Source: Streptomyces altiplanensis (GTDB lineage Bacteria; Actinomycetota; Actinomycetes; Streptomycetales; Streptomycetaceae). Taken from it: a stretch of DNA of 48,985 nt. The notes under the pieces are model-generated. The model was given only the letters and a program-made list of their open reading frames with translations. It had not been told where the DNA came from and searched no databases. Location: assembly GCA_003719395.1 (NCBI GenBank), contig RHMC01000041.1:1-48985 (forward strand), given 5' to 3'. The position numbers and the translations under genes are program-made. Shown here one piece after another: positions 1 to 11,040 of this stretch (position 1 is its first letter; the number at the start of each line of letters is the position of its first letter).

Positions 1-56
1 AGCGCGCCCGCGCCCGCGCCCGCGCCCGGGCCCGCGCCCGGCCCGCGCGCGACGCC
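1..56. repeat. GC-only low-complexity tract (CGCCCG-type repeat)
   Basis: Imperfect tandem CGCCCG/GCGCCC units made only of G and C fill the left edge of the window. The tract lies within the off-window hypothetical gene and would encode an Arg/Ala-rich stretch. It is prone to slippage and to assembly error. Confidence 0.6.
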
Positions 57-244
57 CGCGAGCGCGAAGTCCGCACGGCCAGCACCTCGAACGCCGGCGG
101 CCGCCCGAAGACGGCCACCGCCCCGTCGCCCACCTGAAGACGGACCGCCGCGGCCCGGTCGTAACGGATCAGCCGCCCGAGGAACGCGGCGAGATCCGCC
201 GCCTCCCCCGCGTCGGCGAGCGCCAGCCGCCCGAGCGCGGTCAT
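1..244 (-). CDS. Conserved hypothetical protein, N-terminal part (continues off the window)
   Basis: Read leftward from ATG at 244, the frame begins MTALGRLALADAGEAADL and carries AAFLGRLIRYDRAAAVRLQ and FGRPPAFEVLAVRT before becoming an Arg/Ala tract encoded by a CGCCCG-type repeat at the window edge. I recognise the style of a short conserved Streptomyces protein but cannot name a function. The start codon overlaps the stop of the upstream thioesterase gene (ATGA, 241-244), which implies translational coupling and one transcript with thioesterase and ettA. The C-terminal end is outside the window. Whether the Arg/Ala tract is genuine protein or a frame error in the repeat cannot be judged here. 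Confidence 0.6.
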   Translation of the reverse strand, partial: MTALGRLALADAGEAADLAAFLGRLIRYDRAAAVRLQVGDGAVAVFGRPPAFEVLAVRTSRSRASRAGRARARARARARAR

Positions 245-696
245 GCGGCGACAGCCCCCCGCTGGCCGCCGCGGTCGCGGTCCTCGTCCAGGTACTCCTG
301 GAGGAACGCCTTCTCCTCGGCCGAGATCCGCCGCGGCCGCGCCGCTTCGAGGTCGTACGGCACGACGACGGTCGAGGCCCGGACGTACACCCGATCGGAG
401 CCTTCGGCGTCCTTCACCTCGTACGCGATCGTCAGCGACGCCGCGCCGATCTTCGTCACCCACGACTCGACGATCACCGGCTCGTGCCGGTGGACCAGCG
501 GCAGCTTGTAGTCGATCTCGTGCCGGGCCACGACGGACCCGCCGGCGAACGACGGCGAGCCGTCCCCCGGCGCCAGCCGGAACATGAAGTCGATCCGCGC
601 TTCCTCCAGGTAACGGAGGAAGACGACGTTGTTGACGTGCCCGAAGGCGTCCATGTCCGACCAGCGCAGGGGACAGCGGTAAATATGGCGGGACAA
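241..696 (-). CDS. Acyl-CoA thioesterase, hot-dog fold (4HBT family)
   Basis: About 151 residues. The N-terminal half carries the 4HBT signature (DMDAFGHVNN, then FLRYLEEARIDFM), where the Asp near the start of the long helix is the usual catalytic residue of this class. It should hydrolyse acyl-CoA thioesters; the substrate is unknown. I chose TTG at 696 because it directly precedes SRHIYRCPLRWSDM and has GAGG 7 to 9 bases upstream. The open frame extends further upstream, but that extension overlaps ettA out of frame and looks random. The gene follows ettA immediately (ettA stop at 699-701) and its stop overlaps the next start, so all three probably share a transcript. Confidence 0.85.
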   Translation of the reverse strand: MSRHIYRCPLRWSDMDAFGHVNNVVFLRYLEEARIDFMFRLAPGDGSPSFAGGSVVARHEIDYKLPLVHRHEPVIVESWVTKIGAASLTIAYEVKDAEGSDRVYVRASTVVVPYDLEAARPRRISAEEKAFLQEYLDEDRDRGGQRGAVAA

Positions 697-698
697 GA

Positions 699-2363
<1,665 letters not shown>

Positions 2364-2448
2364 GAGAAACCGTCCGGCAATCGATGTGTGGGCAGATACA
2401 CCCCATCTTGCCTGACGTCCACCCCGGGACGGAAACGGGTATGCCGAC

Positions 2449-2503
2449 GGCCCCGGTACGCCGACGCGTACCGGGGCCGCAGTGACCGCCCGGCGACCGG
2501 GCG
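2449..2503 (-). terminator. Tandem hairpins downstream of the surface-protein gene
   Basis: Two perfect inverted repeats follow the stop of the TQXA gene on the minus strand: CGCCCGG-cga-CCGGGCG (2487-2503) and a 12-bp stem GGCCCCGGTACG with a 6-base loop (2449-2478). Neither has a convincing U tract on the minus strand. Strong GC-rich stems without U runs are common terminators in Streptomyces. Confidence 0.6.
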
Positions 2504-2524
2504 TCGCCGTGTCTGCTTCTCTCT

Positions 2525-3978
2525 TTACTCCTCGCCCGGGCCCGGTGCGGGCTCCTTCTTGCGGAAGAAGAAGACCGCGGCGCCGCCGAGGACGACGAAG
2601 ACGGCCGCGATGCCCAGGATCATCGGTGTGGCGTTGGAACTGCCGGTCTCGGCGAGGTCCGGGCCGTCGTGGACGACGGGGGCGTCACCGGCGGTGGCGG
2701 GGCTGGGCTGGTTCTGGGGCTCCTCCATGGTGCCGACGCCCGTGGCGGCGGAGGTCTTGCAGTCGAGGATGCCCTTGAAGCTCTTCTTCAGGCCGCCGGG
2801 GCCCTTGATCGTGAAGTCGTACGCCTGGTCCTCCTGGACCGGGACGGTGACGGTCTGCGACCGGCCGGCCGCGACGGTGTGCTCGAAGCCCATGAGCTCG
2901 AAGCTGAACGGCTCGTCGCCCTTGTTGGTGGCGGTGATGTCCACACCGCCCTTCGCGCAGTTCTTCCTGGCGGAGAGCGCCGGAACGGCTCCCTTCTTCG
3001 CCCAGGTGGCGGTGGCGCCGGCGGAGACGGTGGACTCGCTGGAGCCGGCCAGGATCTGGGTCTGGCTCTGCGTGACACCGGCGAAGGCCCGGCCGACCGG
3101 CACCGAGGTGGTGGCCTGCACGGTCAGCCCGGACGAGCCGTCGGCCGCGGCGGCGGGGACGTCGAAGTACAGCTCGCCGCCGTCGGCGGCGGCGGTGACG
3201 GGCTCGCCGTCCTTGCCGACGACCTTGATGCCGCTGGCGGCGGCGTCGGCGGGCGGGGCCACGGTGACGCGGTCCGCGTTGGTGCGGACGGTGACCGGGC
3301 CGAGCTTCTCGCCGGCCCTGCCGGAGACCGCGCTCGGCTCCAGGGTCAGGGACGGCCTGGGCTCGGCGGCGTCGCGCGCGTTCTTCTCGAGGTAGTCGGC
3401 GAGCTTCTCCGCCTTCGCGTCGAGCGCGTCGACCTTGACGTGGTCGGAGTACCGCCAGATCGCGACCTGCGTGCCGCCGCGGCCGTCTGCTCGGTGAGCG
3501 AGTCGACCCCGGCCCGCTCGGCCAGCGCGCTCAGGTCGTCGACCTGGGGGTAGGAGTGCTCCAGGATCCAGCGGATCTTGCCGGCGTCGCCGTTCGTGCC
3601 GAGCGACGTCTGGTCCCAGGAGGTCTCCAGGTACTTCGCCTGCTCCTGCGTCGGGCGGTGGATGTCGATGCAGTACGTCTTGAGGGTGCCGCCGCCGTCG
3701 ACGGTCATCTCGAACAGGCCGGCGGGGATCCGCCGGTCGCCGCCGTCCGTGTGGATGACGGCCCTGTCATAGGTCTTCAGCCCGTCGAGCGTGGCTGCCG
3801 CACCGCCCTGGTGCTGCGGCGCCTCCTCCGCGGCGGCGGGGCCCGCGGCGGCTATCGCCCCCGCGGTGAGGAGGCCCGAAGCCACGGCCGCGGCGACGAG
3901 ACGGGCAAAGCCCCGTCTCCGTACGGAGAACGCGGGATACGCGGAGAACGCAGAAAACACAGAGAGCGAAGCAAACAC
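2525..3978 (-). CDS. Thioester-domain (TQXA) surface protein with LAxTG sorting signal, frameshifted
   Basis: The GTG start at 3978 has AAGGGG six bases upstream. An export signal with RRRGFARLV and a long Ala-rich hydrophobic core ends near AAAEE. A thioester domain follows, with Cys in KTYCIDI and the TQxA motif in GTQVAIW; such domains form an internal Cys-Gln thioester able to bond covalently to amines. An Ig-like stalk comes next. The C-terminus has LAETG, a hydrophobic segment and RKK, the form recognised by class E sortase. The frame breaks once, near 3474-3486 (one base missing in a GCC/GCG run, just before GTQVAIW), and continues in the other frame to 2525. Likely a wall-anchored adhesin or aerial-surface protein. 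Confidence 0.8.
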
Positions 3979-4118
3979 AGAATTCCCCTTCGGGCGAGGC
4001 TCTCTCGCGTGACGCGAGTGTGGGGAGGGCCTCGCCGGCAGACTCAAGTGCCCCGTGAGTATCCAGAAATCCTAGATACGCGTGGAACGACAGCGCCCTG
4101 TCAAGCCGTCAGACAGTC

Positions 4119-4133
4119 ATTCCGAATCGGAAT
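4119..4133. promoter_or_regulatory. Perfect inverted repeat ATTCCGA-a-TCGGAAT
   Basis: Seven-base arms flank a single central base. The repeat ends two bases before the ssb stop codon and lies about 140 bases upstream of the surface-protein start at 3978. The position fits an operator for that gene, or a short hairpin at the ssb 3' end. No known regulator can be assigned. Confidence 0.35.
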
Positions 4134-4135
4134 CG

Positions 4136-4597
4136 TTATCGCTCCTCGCTTCCCTGAACTGACGCTGTCGACAAATCACCGTACGAATCGGCCGAGTTGT
4201 GGTCTTCCGTCACCGAACGCCGCGTCAGGGACGGATCTCCCTTCACCACCCGCCTGAACGCGGATGTCCCGCGCGTCATGTCGTGTCCCACCGCCAGCGC
4301 CTCGATGTCCGCGGAGAATCTGCGCTGCCCGCCCTTCTCCTCGTCACGGATCCTCAACCGCCCGTGCACGAGCAGTGGTTCACCGATGGAGAGCGAACCC
4401 GCCAGGTTCGTCGCCAGCGATCTCCGCGCCCATACCGTGTAGAAGCTGGAGTGCCCGTCCGCCCAGCTCTCCTTCTGGCGGTCCCAGTACCGCGCCGTCA
4501 CCGCGAAACGGAAGCGGGCCACACCGCCCGCCGCCGAATCCCGGTAGTCCACGCCGGTCGCGGCATTGCCCACCAGCGTCACCCAGGTGTCGCTCAT
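4136..4597 (-). CDS. ssbB: Single-stranded DNA-binding protein, SsbB-type
   Basis: 153 residues. An N-terminal OB fold starts MSDTWVTLVGNAATGVDYRD and continues through FRFAVTARYWDRQKESWADG and FYTVWARRSLATNLAGSL, the standard SSB core with aromatic DNA-stacking positions. The tail after residue 115 is short and polar and lacks the acidic DDDIPF tip of SsbA-type proteins. That combination matches the second actinobacterial SSB (SsbB, about 156 residues in S. coelicolor, linked to chromosome segregation in sporulation and to DNA uptake elsewhere). The gene stands 87 bases downstream of the membrane GTPase pair. No frameshift is seen. Confidence 0.85.
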   Translation of the reverse strand: MSDTWVTLVGNAATGVDYRDSAAGGVARFRFAVTARYWDRQKESWADGHSSFYTVWARRSLATNLAGSLSIGEPLLVHGRLRIRDEEKGGQRRFSADIEALAVGHDMTRGTSAFRRVVKGDPSLTRRSVTEDHNSADSYGDLSTASVQGSEER

Positions 4598-4684
4598 CCC
4601 AGCACCCCCTCCGCCCCCGGCCGTTCGGCCGGCCGGCTGGTCCCATGCTGGACCGGGCGCGGCGAACCCGCCGGGGCCTGTGGA

Positions 4685-6525
4685 CTACCGGCCGGTTGTG
4701 GACACTCCCGTCACCGCCACGTACTGCTCCCGCACCTCCCGGTACCGCAGCAGCTCCGCCGACACCGGATCCAGTACGCGCGCCCGGCCGCATCCGGCGG
4801 CCGCCTCCCGCAGCCGGCGTTCGGCGTCCTGCCCGTACCGCCGCGCGGGCCCCTTGGCCGCAGCCGAGCACGCCCACTCCACCAGCGGGCCGCCGATGAT
4901 CCCGGTGAGCATCACCAGTACGGGCGGCAGCAGGTCCGGGTCCAGTACGCCCACGATCTGGCCCACCAGCCACAGCCCGCCGAAGACCTGGAGCAGTGTC
5001 ATCGAGGCCTGGGCCAGCACCGCCGCAGGCCACCACGCGGGCCTCGGGGGCCTGCCCAGGGGCACTCCGGCCCGTACCGCCAGTACGTCCAGCTCCTCCG
5101 GAAGTCTGGCGGCGCCGCGCACCGCGGCCTCCCGCACCGCCTGCGCCCAGGGAGTGGGCAGCCCGGCGGCGGCCTCGTCCGGCACCGGCGCGCACAGCCT
5201 GCTCCACGCGCTGCCTGGCGGTGATCTCCCCCTCGTCCCCCTCGTCTTCGGTCCGCCTGTCCACCGGCTCGATCCCGGCCCCCGGCGTACGGCTCTCCTC
5301 GTACAGGCGCCACAGTCTCAGCCACGGATTCCCGCACGCCTTCCCCGCGTTCCTGCGCCACTCGCGCTCCGCCGCCTCGCCCACCGCCGTCGCGCCCACC
5401 GCCTCCGCCAGCCGGTCGGTGAACTCGGCCCGGGCCCGCTCGTCGAGCGCGGCCGCCCGCCCGTCGGCGACGTAGACCGGACGCAGCCGGGCCGCGGCGC
5501 CGTCCACGTCGGCGGACAGGCGGCGCGCGGCGCGCCGCGCTCCTGCACGAACTGGCCGAGCATCTCGCGCAGTTCGCCGACGCCCTCCCCGGTCATGGCG
5601 GACAGGGCCATCACCGTGGCACCGGGTTCGCCGTGTTCGCCGAGCGCCGTGCCTCCTCGTCGAGCAGCCTGCGCAGGTCGTCGAGGACCAGGTCGGCGGC
5701 GTCGCCCGGCAGCCGGTCCACCTGGTTGAGCACCACGAAGGTGACCTCCGCGTGTCCGGCGAGCGGCCGCAGATAGCGCTCGTGCAGTACGGCGTCGGCG
5801 TACTTCTCCGGGTCGACGACCCAGATCACCGCGTCGACGAGCGTGAGCACCCGGTCCACCTGGTCCCGGTGGGCGGTGAGGGCCGAGTCGTGGTCGGGCA
5901 GGTCGATGAGCACGAGCCCAGCTCAGCGCCTCGTCGCGCAGCGCCGTGCAGCGGCCTGCGGCGCAGCCGCCCGGGGATGCCGATCCGGTCCAGCAGCCCC
6001 GGCGGCGCCGTCGGTCCAGCTGCAGGCGATGGGCGCGGACGTGGTCGGCCTGCGAAGTCCCGTGTCGGAGATCTGAGCGCCCGCGAGGGCGTTGAAGAGC
6101 ATCGATTTGCCGCTGCCGGTGGCGCCCGTGACGGAGACGACGGTGTGCCGGGCGGAGAGCCGCTGGCGGGCGGCGGCCTCGTCGAGCACGCGGCCGGCCT
6201 CGGCGAGCGTGGTCGCGTCGATGCGGGTACGGGAGAGCCCGACCAGCTCGCGCAGGGCGTCGAGGCGTCCGCGCAGCCCGCCGCCGTAGGCATCGTCGTA
6301 GGCGCCACCGCGCGGCAGGCCGTCGTACTCGTCGGGCTCCTGGGGCTTCTGCGGCTTCTGCGGCTCTTCGGACCGGGGCCGCGCGGACGGCTTGCCCTTC
6401 CCCGCGCGTGCGGCGGCGCGCCGGGCGATCAGCCCGTCGTCCCACCGCCCCGCGCTGCGGCGGGACCTGCGTCCCTCAGTGGTGTCGTCCGTGTCATCAG
6501 TCACAGCAGTCACGTTTCCGGTCAC
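4685..6525 (-). CDS. YfjP-like membrane-associated GTPase (first of a pair), multiply frameshifted
   Basis: Pieces in three frames join into one dynamin/era-like GTPase. The N-terminus is acidic and ends in a linker rich in Pro, Gln and Lys. Then come P-loop GATGSGKSMLFNAL, G3 region LIDLPDHDS, G4 NQVD, and a C-terminal domain with two hydrophobic segments (about 5000-4900: MTLLQVFGGLWLVGQIVGV and PPVLVMLTGIIGGPLVEW). The start is GTG at 6525, overlapping the stop of the second GTPase (GTGA). Breaks fall near 6003, 5943, 5921, 5645, 5525 and 5190, each a single-base shift with conserved protein on both sides. Such paired GTPases with C-terminal membrane domains are typical of actinobacteria; a membrane remodelling or division role is inferred. 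Confidence 0.75.
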
Positions 6526-8142
6526 TTTTCCTTCTGCAGTACGGAGAGCGCGGCGATCAGCACGGCCTGCGGCTCCGGAGTCACTTCGAGGGCGTCGACC
6601 GGCGCGAGCCGCCGGTCCCTTTCGGCGTTCAGTACGCGGTCGATGTACGCCGTGAGCAGCTCCCCGCCCTTGTCGCGCAGCCGGGACGCGGCGACCGCGC
6701 CGATCCGCTCGGCGAGCCGCTCCCCCGCGTTGCGCGCCCGGCGCCCGCCCAGCAGCGCGGCGGCGAGCAGGGCGGCGACGGTCTCGGAGTCGGGCGCGGG
6801 GGGCCGCTCCAGTTCCCGTACCTCCTCCTCGGCGAGCTCTTCGAGCACCCGGAGCCAGCGCCGGGCGGCCACCCCGATCCGCTCGCCCGCCTCCCGGTCG
6901 GGGACGGCGAACACCATCTCCCCCGCGGCGGGTTCGCGCCGCCATGCCTCGTGAACGTGCTCGTCGGCGGCGGCGACCGCGCACTGCAACAGCGCGGTGA
7001 GGCTCTCGACGAGCGAGTCGAGAAGTTCACCCGCCGAACTGTCCAGCGGATAACCGCGCCAGCGGGTGAGGGCGTCCCCGGCCAGGACCGCGCCGCGCCG
7101 GAGCTGCAGGCGCACCCGCTCGCCCTCCTTCTCGTACGCCTCCTCGACATCCGTGATCAGCCGTACGGACGCGGCGTACTGCGCGGCGACGGCCCCGGCG
7201 AGTTCGGGCATCCGGGCGTTGAGCGACTCGATGACGCCGGCCGCGGTACGGCTGATGGCCTGCTGCCGGGCCGCCGGGTCGTGCACCCGGTGCGCCAGCC
7301 AGGCGCGCAGCGGCTCGACGGCGGTGTCGGGCAGCAGACCGGTGCCTAGCCGCCCGCCGATTCGGGCAGCTCGGGGATGGTGAACCGGGGCACGTCGCCG
7401 AGCCCGGCCTTGGTGAGCAGCGCCCCGTACTGGTGCGACACTTCACCGACGACCTGGTGGGGCACCCGGTCGAGGACGATGACGAGGGTGGCGTCGTACT
7501 CCTTCGCGGTACGCAGCAGGTGCCACGGCACCGCGTCGGCGTACCGGGAAGCGGTCGTCACCATCACCCAGACGTCCGCGGCGCAGATCAGCTCGGCGGC
7601 GAGCACCCGGTTCCCGGCGACCAGTGAGTCGATGTCGGGGGCGTCGAGCAGCGCGAGTCCGCGCGGCAGCGACCCCACGGTCTCCACCCGCAGCGAACCC
7701 CCGGCCTCCTCGCCCCGGTCCCCCGCCGCCGGCCCTCTCCCCGCCTCCTCCTGCTCCTCCTCCTGTCGCGGCAGCCATACGCGCGTGAGCTGCGGCAGTA
7801 CGCGGAGGTTCGCGAACCAGTGGTGATCGTCCGGGTGGCACACGAGCACGGGCGTCCGGGTGGTGGGCCGCAGCACACCGGCCTCGCTGACACGCCTGCC
7901 GACCAGTGAGTTGACGAGCGTGGACTTGCCGGCTCCGGTGGAGCCGCCGACGACGGCGAGCGCGCCTCGGGCTGTTTCAGCCGGGGCAGCAGGTAGTCGT
8001 CGAGCTGTGCCAGCAACTCGAGCCGTGCCTGTCGCGCCCGCGGAGCCCCTGTCAGGGGGAGCGGAAGGCCCACGGCAGCGACACGGTCGCGCAGGGCGGA
8101 GAGTGCGTCGATCAGCTGAGGCCGTGCGTCCAAGGTCACCAC
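6522..8142 (-). CDS. Dynamin/YfjP-like GTPase (second of the pair), two frameshifts
   Basis: The N-terminal helical part ([19 protein letters not shown]) leads to a P-loop readable as [17 protein letters not shown] across a shift near 7965. Then come a G3-like [11 protein letters not shown], a G4-like VIVLDRV, and a long helical C-terminal domain ending VLQKEK. The second break, near 7350, produces TAG inside the expected [12 protein letters not shown]. The start is one of two consecutive GTG codons (8142 or 8139); no clear ribosome site is seen. It is translationally coupled to the next GTPase by GTGA. The hydrolase core is probably cytoplasmic and works with the membrane-anchored partner; the function is not established. 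Confidence 0.75.
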
Positions 8143-8452
8143 ATGCGAAGAATGCCCAATTTTAGAGTCTTTTAGAAGCTTAAAGGCCCCTCTGCGCGCC
8201 GATTGGCGGCCAGGGGCGGGCGGTACGAGTGAGACCCAGGCATAACGAGTGCACAACACCCGGGGCGGGAGACGCCAAAAGCGGTGCGCGATTCGCACTC
8301 GCCTGCGATTATCAGGTTCGCTTCACTGAACCTCCACATCGTGCCACGCAGCTGAAGCAACCGGCCCAAGGCAATCGGAGCCCTATCCTTGTCCCCGGCA
8401 AGGCCCAGGACTCTCCCAGCCCGGGGCTCCAGGCCGACCAGGCCACGATCCG
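8143..8452. other. Intergenic region before tRNA-Arg
   Basis: About 310 bases without a supported gene, between the divergent GTPase operon and the tRNA. It must contain the GTPase promoter, and the upstream part is less GC-rich than its surroundings (around 8155-8180). A short inverted repeat AGGTTC/GAACCT lies near 8313-8332. Short open frames on either strand show no conserved features. Confidence 0.4.
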
Positions 8453-8525
8453 GCCCCCGTAGCTCAGTGGATAGAGCAGGCGCCTTCTAAGCGCTTGGCC
8501 GCAGGTTCGAGTCCTGCCGGGGGCG
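8453..8525 (+). tRNA. tRNA-Arg (anticodon TCT)
   Basis: A full cloverleaf: acceptor GCCCCCG/CGGGGGC, D arm GCTC-AGTGGATA-GAGC, anticodon arm GGCGC-CTTCTAA-GCGCT with anticodon TCT reading AGA, T arm GCAGG-TTCGAGT-CCTGC, and discriminator G. Only CA of a CCA end follows, so the CCA tail is added after transcription. AGA is a very rare codon in such a GC-rich genome, so this is a minor tRNA. Confidence 0.97.
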
Positions 8526-8544
8526 CACAGTCCGCGCGTGCCCG

Positions 8545-8568
8545 GCCCTCCCTTCGCGGAGGGCTTTT
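8545..8568 (+). terminator. Intrinsic terminator of tRNA-Arg
   Basis: A perfect 7-bp stem GCCCTCC/GGAGGGC with loop CTTCGC is followed directly by TTTT. It sits 20 bases after the tRNA end. Confidence 0.85.
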
Positions 8569-8624
8569 CCCGTGCCCGGGACACCTTCACGCATGGGTGC
8601 GGTACGAGCGGGCACGCACTCGTC

Positions 8625-9078
8625 ATGGCCGGTGACACGGACAGGGACGGGCAGGACCGGCGCCCGGGAGAGAGCGGACACCGGGCGGTGCCGCACACGG
8701 CCGACCTGCGCGTCGAGGCGTGGGGGGCGAGCCGCGAGCAGTGCCTGGTGGAAGCGGTGCTGGGGATGGTGGAGAGCTTCGCCGACCTCTCCGGCGTGCG
8801 GGCGAGCGCCGTGCGGCAGGTGCGGGTGGCCGAAGGCAGTGACGACGACCTGCTGGCCTCGCTGCTGGACGAGGTGGTGTTCCGGCTGGAGGTACACGGC
8901 GAAGTGCCGGTCGACGTCGAGGCGGAGCCGGTCGACGGCGGGCTGGACGTCCGGATGGCGGTGGCCGACGTGCGATCGGTGCCGATCACCGGTGCCGTGC
9001 CGAAGGCCGTGTCCTGGAACGAGCTGCACCTGGCCCCGGCCCCGTGCGGATGGTCTCGCGGTGACGTCGAACGTCTGA
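8625..9078 (+). CDS. Archease family protein (RtcB activator), one frameshift near the C-terminus
   Basis: About 150 residues with the archease pattern: [12 protein letters not shown] near the N-terminus (the HTAD motif includes the metal-binding Asp), [13 protein letters not shown] in the first helix, and [10 protein letters not shown] late. The expected ending GWSAVTSNV and TGA at 9076-9078 is reached only if one extra C near 9055 is removed. As written, the frame overruns to 9134. Archease promotes guanylylation and multiple turnover of RtcB, whose gene converges from the other strand 45 bases away. ATG at 8625 is the most plausible start but has no strong ribosome site; an in-frame GTG further in is possible. 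Confidence 0.85.
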
Positions 9079-9123
9079 GGCGGCGCGGGCCCGGCGTGAG
9101 CCGGACGTCCGGCGCGGCGCCGC

Positions 9124-10534
9124 TCATCCCTTGACCACGCCGAGCGGGACCAGGCGGGCCACCTTGCGGCACAGCCCCGCGCCCTCGCTCGCCTCCACCA
9201 CCGCGGTGACGTCCTTGTACGCCTCCGGGGTCTCCTCGGCCAGGCCCCGCCAGGACAGCGGGCGCACCGCGATGCCGTCCGCCTCCAGCCGGTCCCGCAG
9301 TTCCTGCCGCCGACGGTGCGCGCGCCTGGTGCCGGCTCATCACGCGGCCGGCGCCGTGGCAGGTGGAGTGGAAGGCGCCGCCGCCGGTGACGCCTGTGAG
9401 GACGTACGAGGCGGTGCCCATGGTGCCGGGGATGAGCACGGGCTGGCCGGCGTCGCGCAGGTCCTCGGGCAGATCGGGGTGGCCGGGCGGGAAGGCCCGG
9501 GTGGCGCCCTTGCGGTGCACGCACAGCCGGCGCTCCTCGCCGTTCACCCGGTGGGTCTCGGTCTTGGCGAGGTTGTGGGACACGTCGTACACCAGCGTGA
9601 GCCGGCTGCCCGTCTCGCGGCGGAAGACCCCGCGGGCCGCCTCGGCCAGCAGCTGACGGTTCGCGCGGCCGTAGTTGGCTGCCGCGGCCATCGCCCCGAG
9701 GTAGGCGCGGCCCTCCGGTGAATCGACCGGGGTGCAGGCCAGCTGCCGGTCCGGCACGTCGATCCCGTACCGCGCCATGGCCCGGTCCATCGCCCGTACG
9801 TGGTCGGAACAGATCTGGTGCCCGAGCCCGCGCGAACCGCAGTGGATCATCACGCACACCTGGTCGGCGGCGAGCCCGAACGCGGCGGCGACCCGCTCGT
9901 CGTAGACCTCGGCGACCTGCTGGACCTCCAGGAAGTGGTTGCCGGAGCCGAGGCTGCCGACCTGACCGAGCCCGCGCTCGCGCGCCCGCTCGTTCACCTG
10001 GCCGGGGTCGGCGCCGGCGACCGCCCCGCCGTCCTCGCAGCGCCAGCAGGTCGCGCTCGTCGCCGTGGCCCTGCTCCACGGCGTACCGGGAACCGCTCTC
10101 CAGGACCCGTTCCAGCTCCCGGTGGCCGCTCAGCCGCCAGACCCCGCCCGGTCCGGCGCCGCGCGGGGCGCCCGGCCCAGGCCGTCCATGAGCGCGGGCA
10201 GCACCGGTTCGAGCGCCCGCCGGTCGCAGTCGGCGGCCAGCAGCCGCACCCCGCAGGAGATGTCGAAGCCGACACCGCCGGGCGAGACCACACCGCCCGC
10301 GCCGATGTCGGTGGCGGCCACTCCGCCGATGGGGAAGCCGTAACCCCAGTGGACGTCCGGCATGGCGTACGAGGCGCCCACGATGCCCGGCAGCGTCGCC
10401 ACATTGACGACCTGCTCCAGCGACTTCTCGGCGTCCCGCAGCAGTTCCCGGGACGCGAACACCACTCCCGGCACCCGCATCTCCCGCCGCGGGTCGATAC
10501 GGAAGCGGTAAGGACGCTCCTCCACGAGTTCCAT
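9124..10534 (-). CDS. rtcB: RNA-splicing ligase RtcB, frameshifted
   Basis: ATG at 10534 has a perfect AGGAGG seven bases upstream. The product starts [15 protein letters not shown] and holds the RtcB landmarks: [28 protein letters not shown] (metal-binding Cys), [48 protein letters not shown] (GMP-accepting His region) and [15 protein letters not shown]. It ends GVVKG. RtcB joins RNA 2',3'-cyclic phosphate and 5'-OH ends through a GMP intermediate and Mn2+. Single-base breaks near 10170, 10035 and 9335 move the reading between frames. It is convergent with archease rather than in one operon with it. Confidence 0.88.
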
Positions 10535-10980
10535 CGCAGCCTCCTGGGTCCGCCGGCACCCGGCGAGTTCCCCCTGTTTCCAGGATGACTCACGCAGAAA
10601 TCGCACGGCCCGCGCGCACCCGCACAGGCGGTGCTCGTCCACCGCCGCCCGTCCTTTTCGACGGCACTTTCCATACAAGCGGATCAGAATCGTGAACCAC
10701 CGGCGTCCACCCCGCCCGTATGCGGCGATCCCATACAGCAGCACACGGCTGCGGACGAAATCCTCGGTCACCCAGGAGTTTCACGACCGAGCACCTCCAG
10801 ACATCCCTCCCCGTCTCCCGCAGTGCCGACAGCGACACCCTGAACAGGCATGACCCGCAGATGGGCGAATTCCCCTTCCCTCTTTCGGCGGAAGACTCCC
10901 GTACCGACGGCAGGTACAAACAATCCTGCGAGGGAGTGAATCTCACCTCCCACCGCGACCAGTTCGCGATGAATGCGTTA
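10535..10980. other. Intergenic region between rtcB and the secreted-protein pair
   Basis: About 450 bases with base composition less extreme than the neighbouring genes. It should hold the rtcB promoter (minus) and the promoter of the first small secreted gene (plus). Open frames here lack codon bias and conserved motifs, so no gene is called. Confidence 0.4.
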
Positions 10981-10989
10981 GGTATTTCA

Positions 10990-11010
10990 TCGGCGCCTCC
11001 GCGGCGCCGG
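10990..11010 (+). promoter_or_regulatory. Leader hairpin, copy 1, upstream of small secreted gene 1
   Basis: CGGCGCC-tccgc-GGCGCCG forms a perfect 7-bp stem, extended by a T-G wobble. It stands 30 bases before the ATG, inside a block shared with the second paralogue that begins GTTAGGTATTTCATCGG. The stem keeps pairing in copy 2 despite changed bases, which supports a functional RNA or DNA element. Confidence 0.6.
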
Positions 11011-11040
11011 AACTTCCCCTCCTTTTGAAAGGCTAATCGC

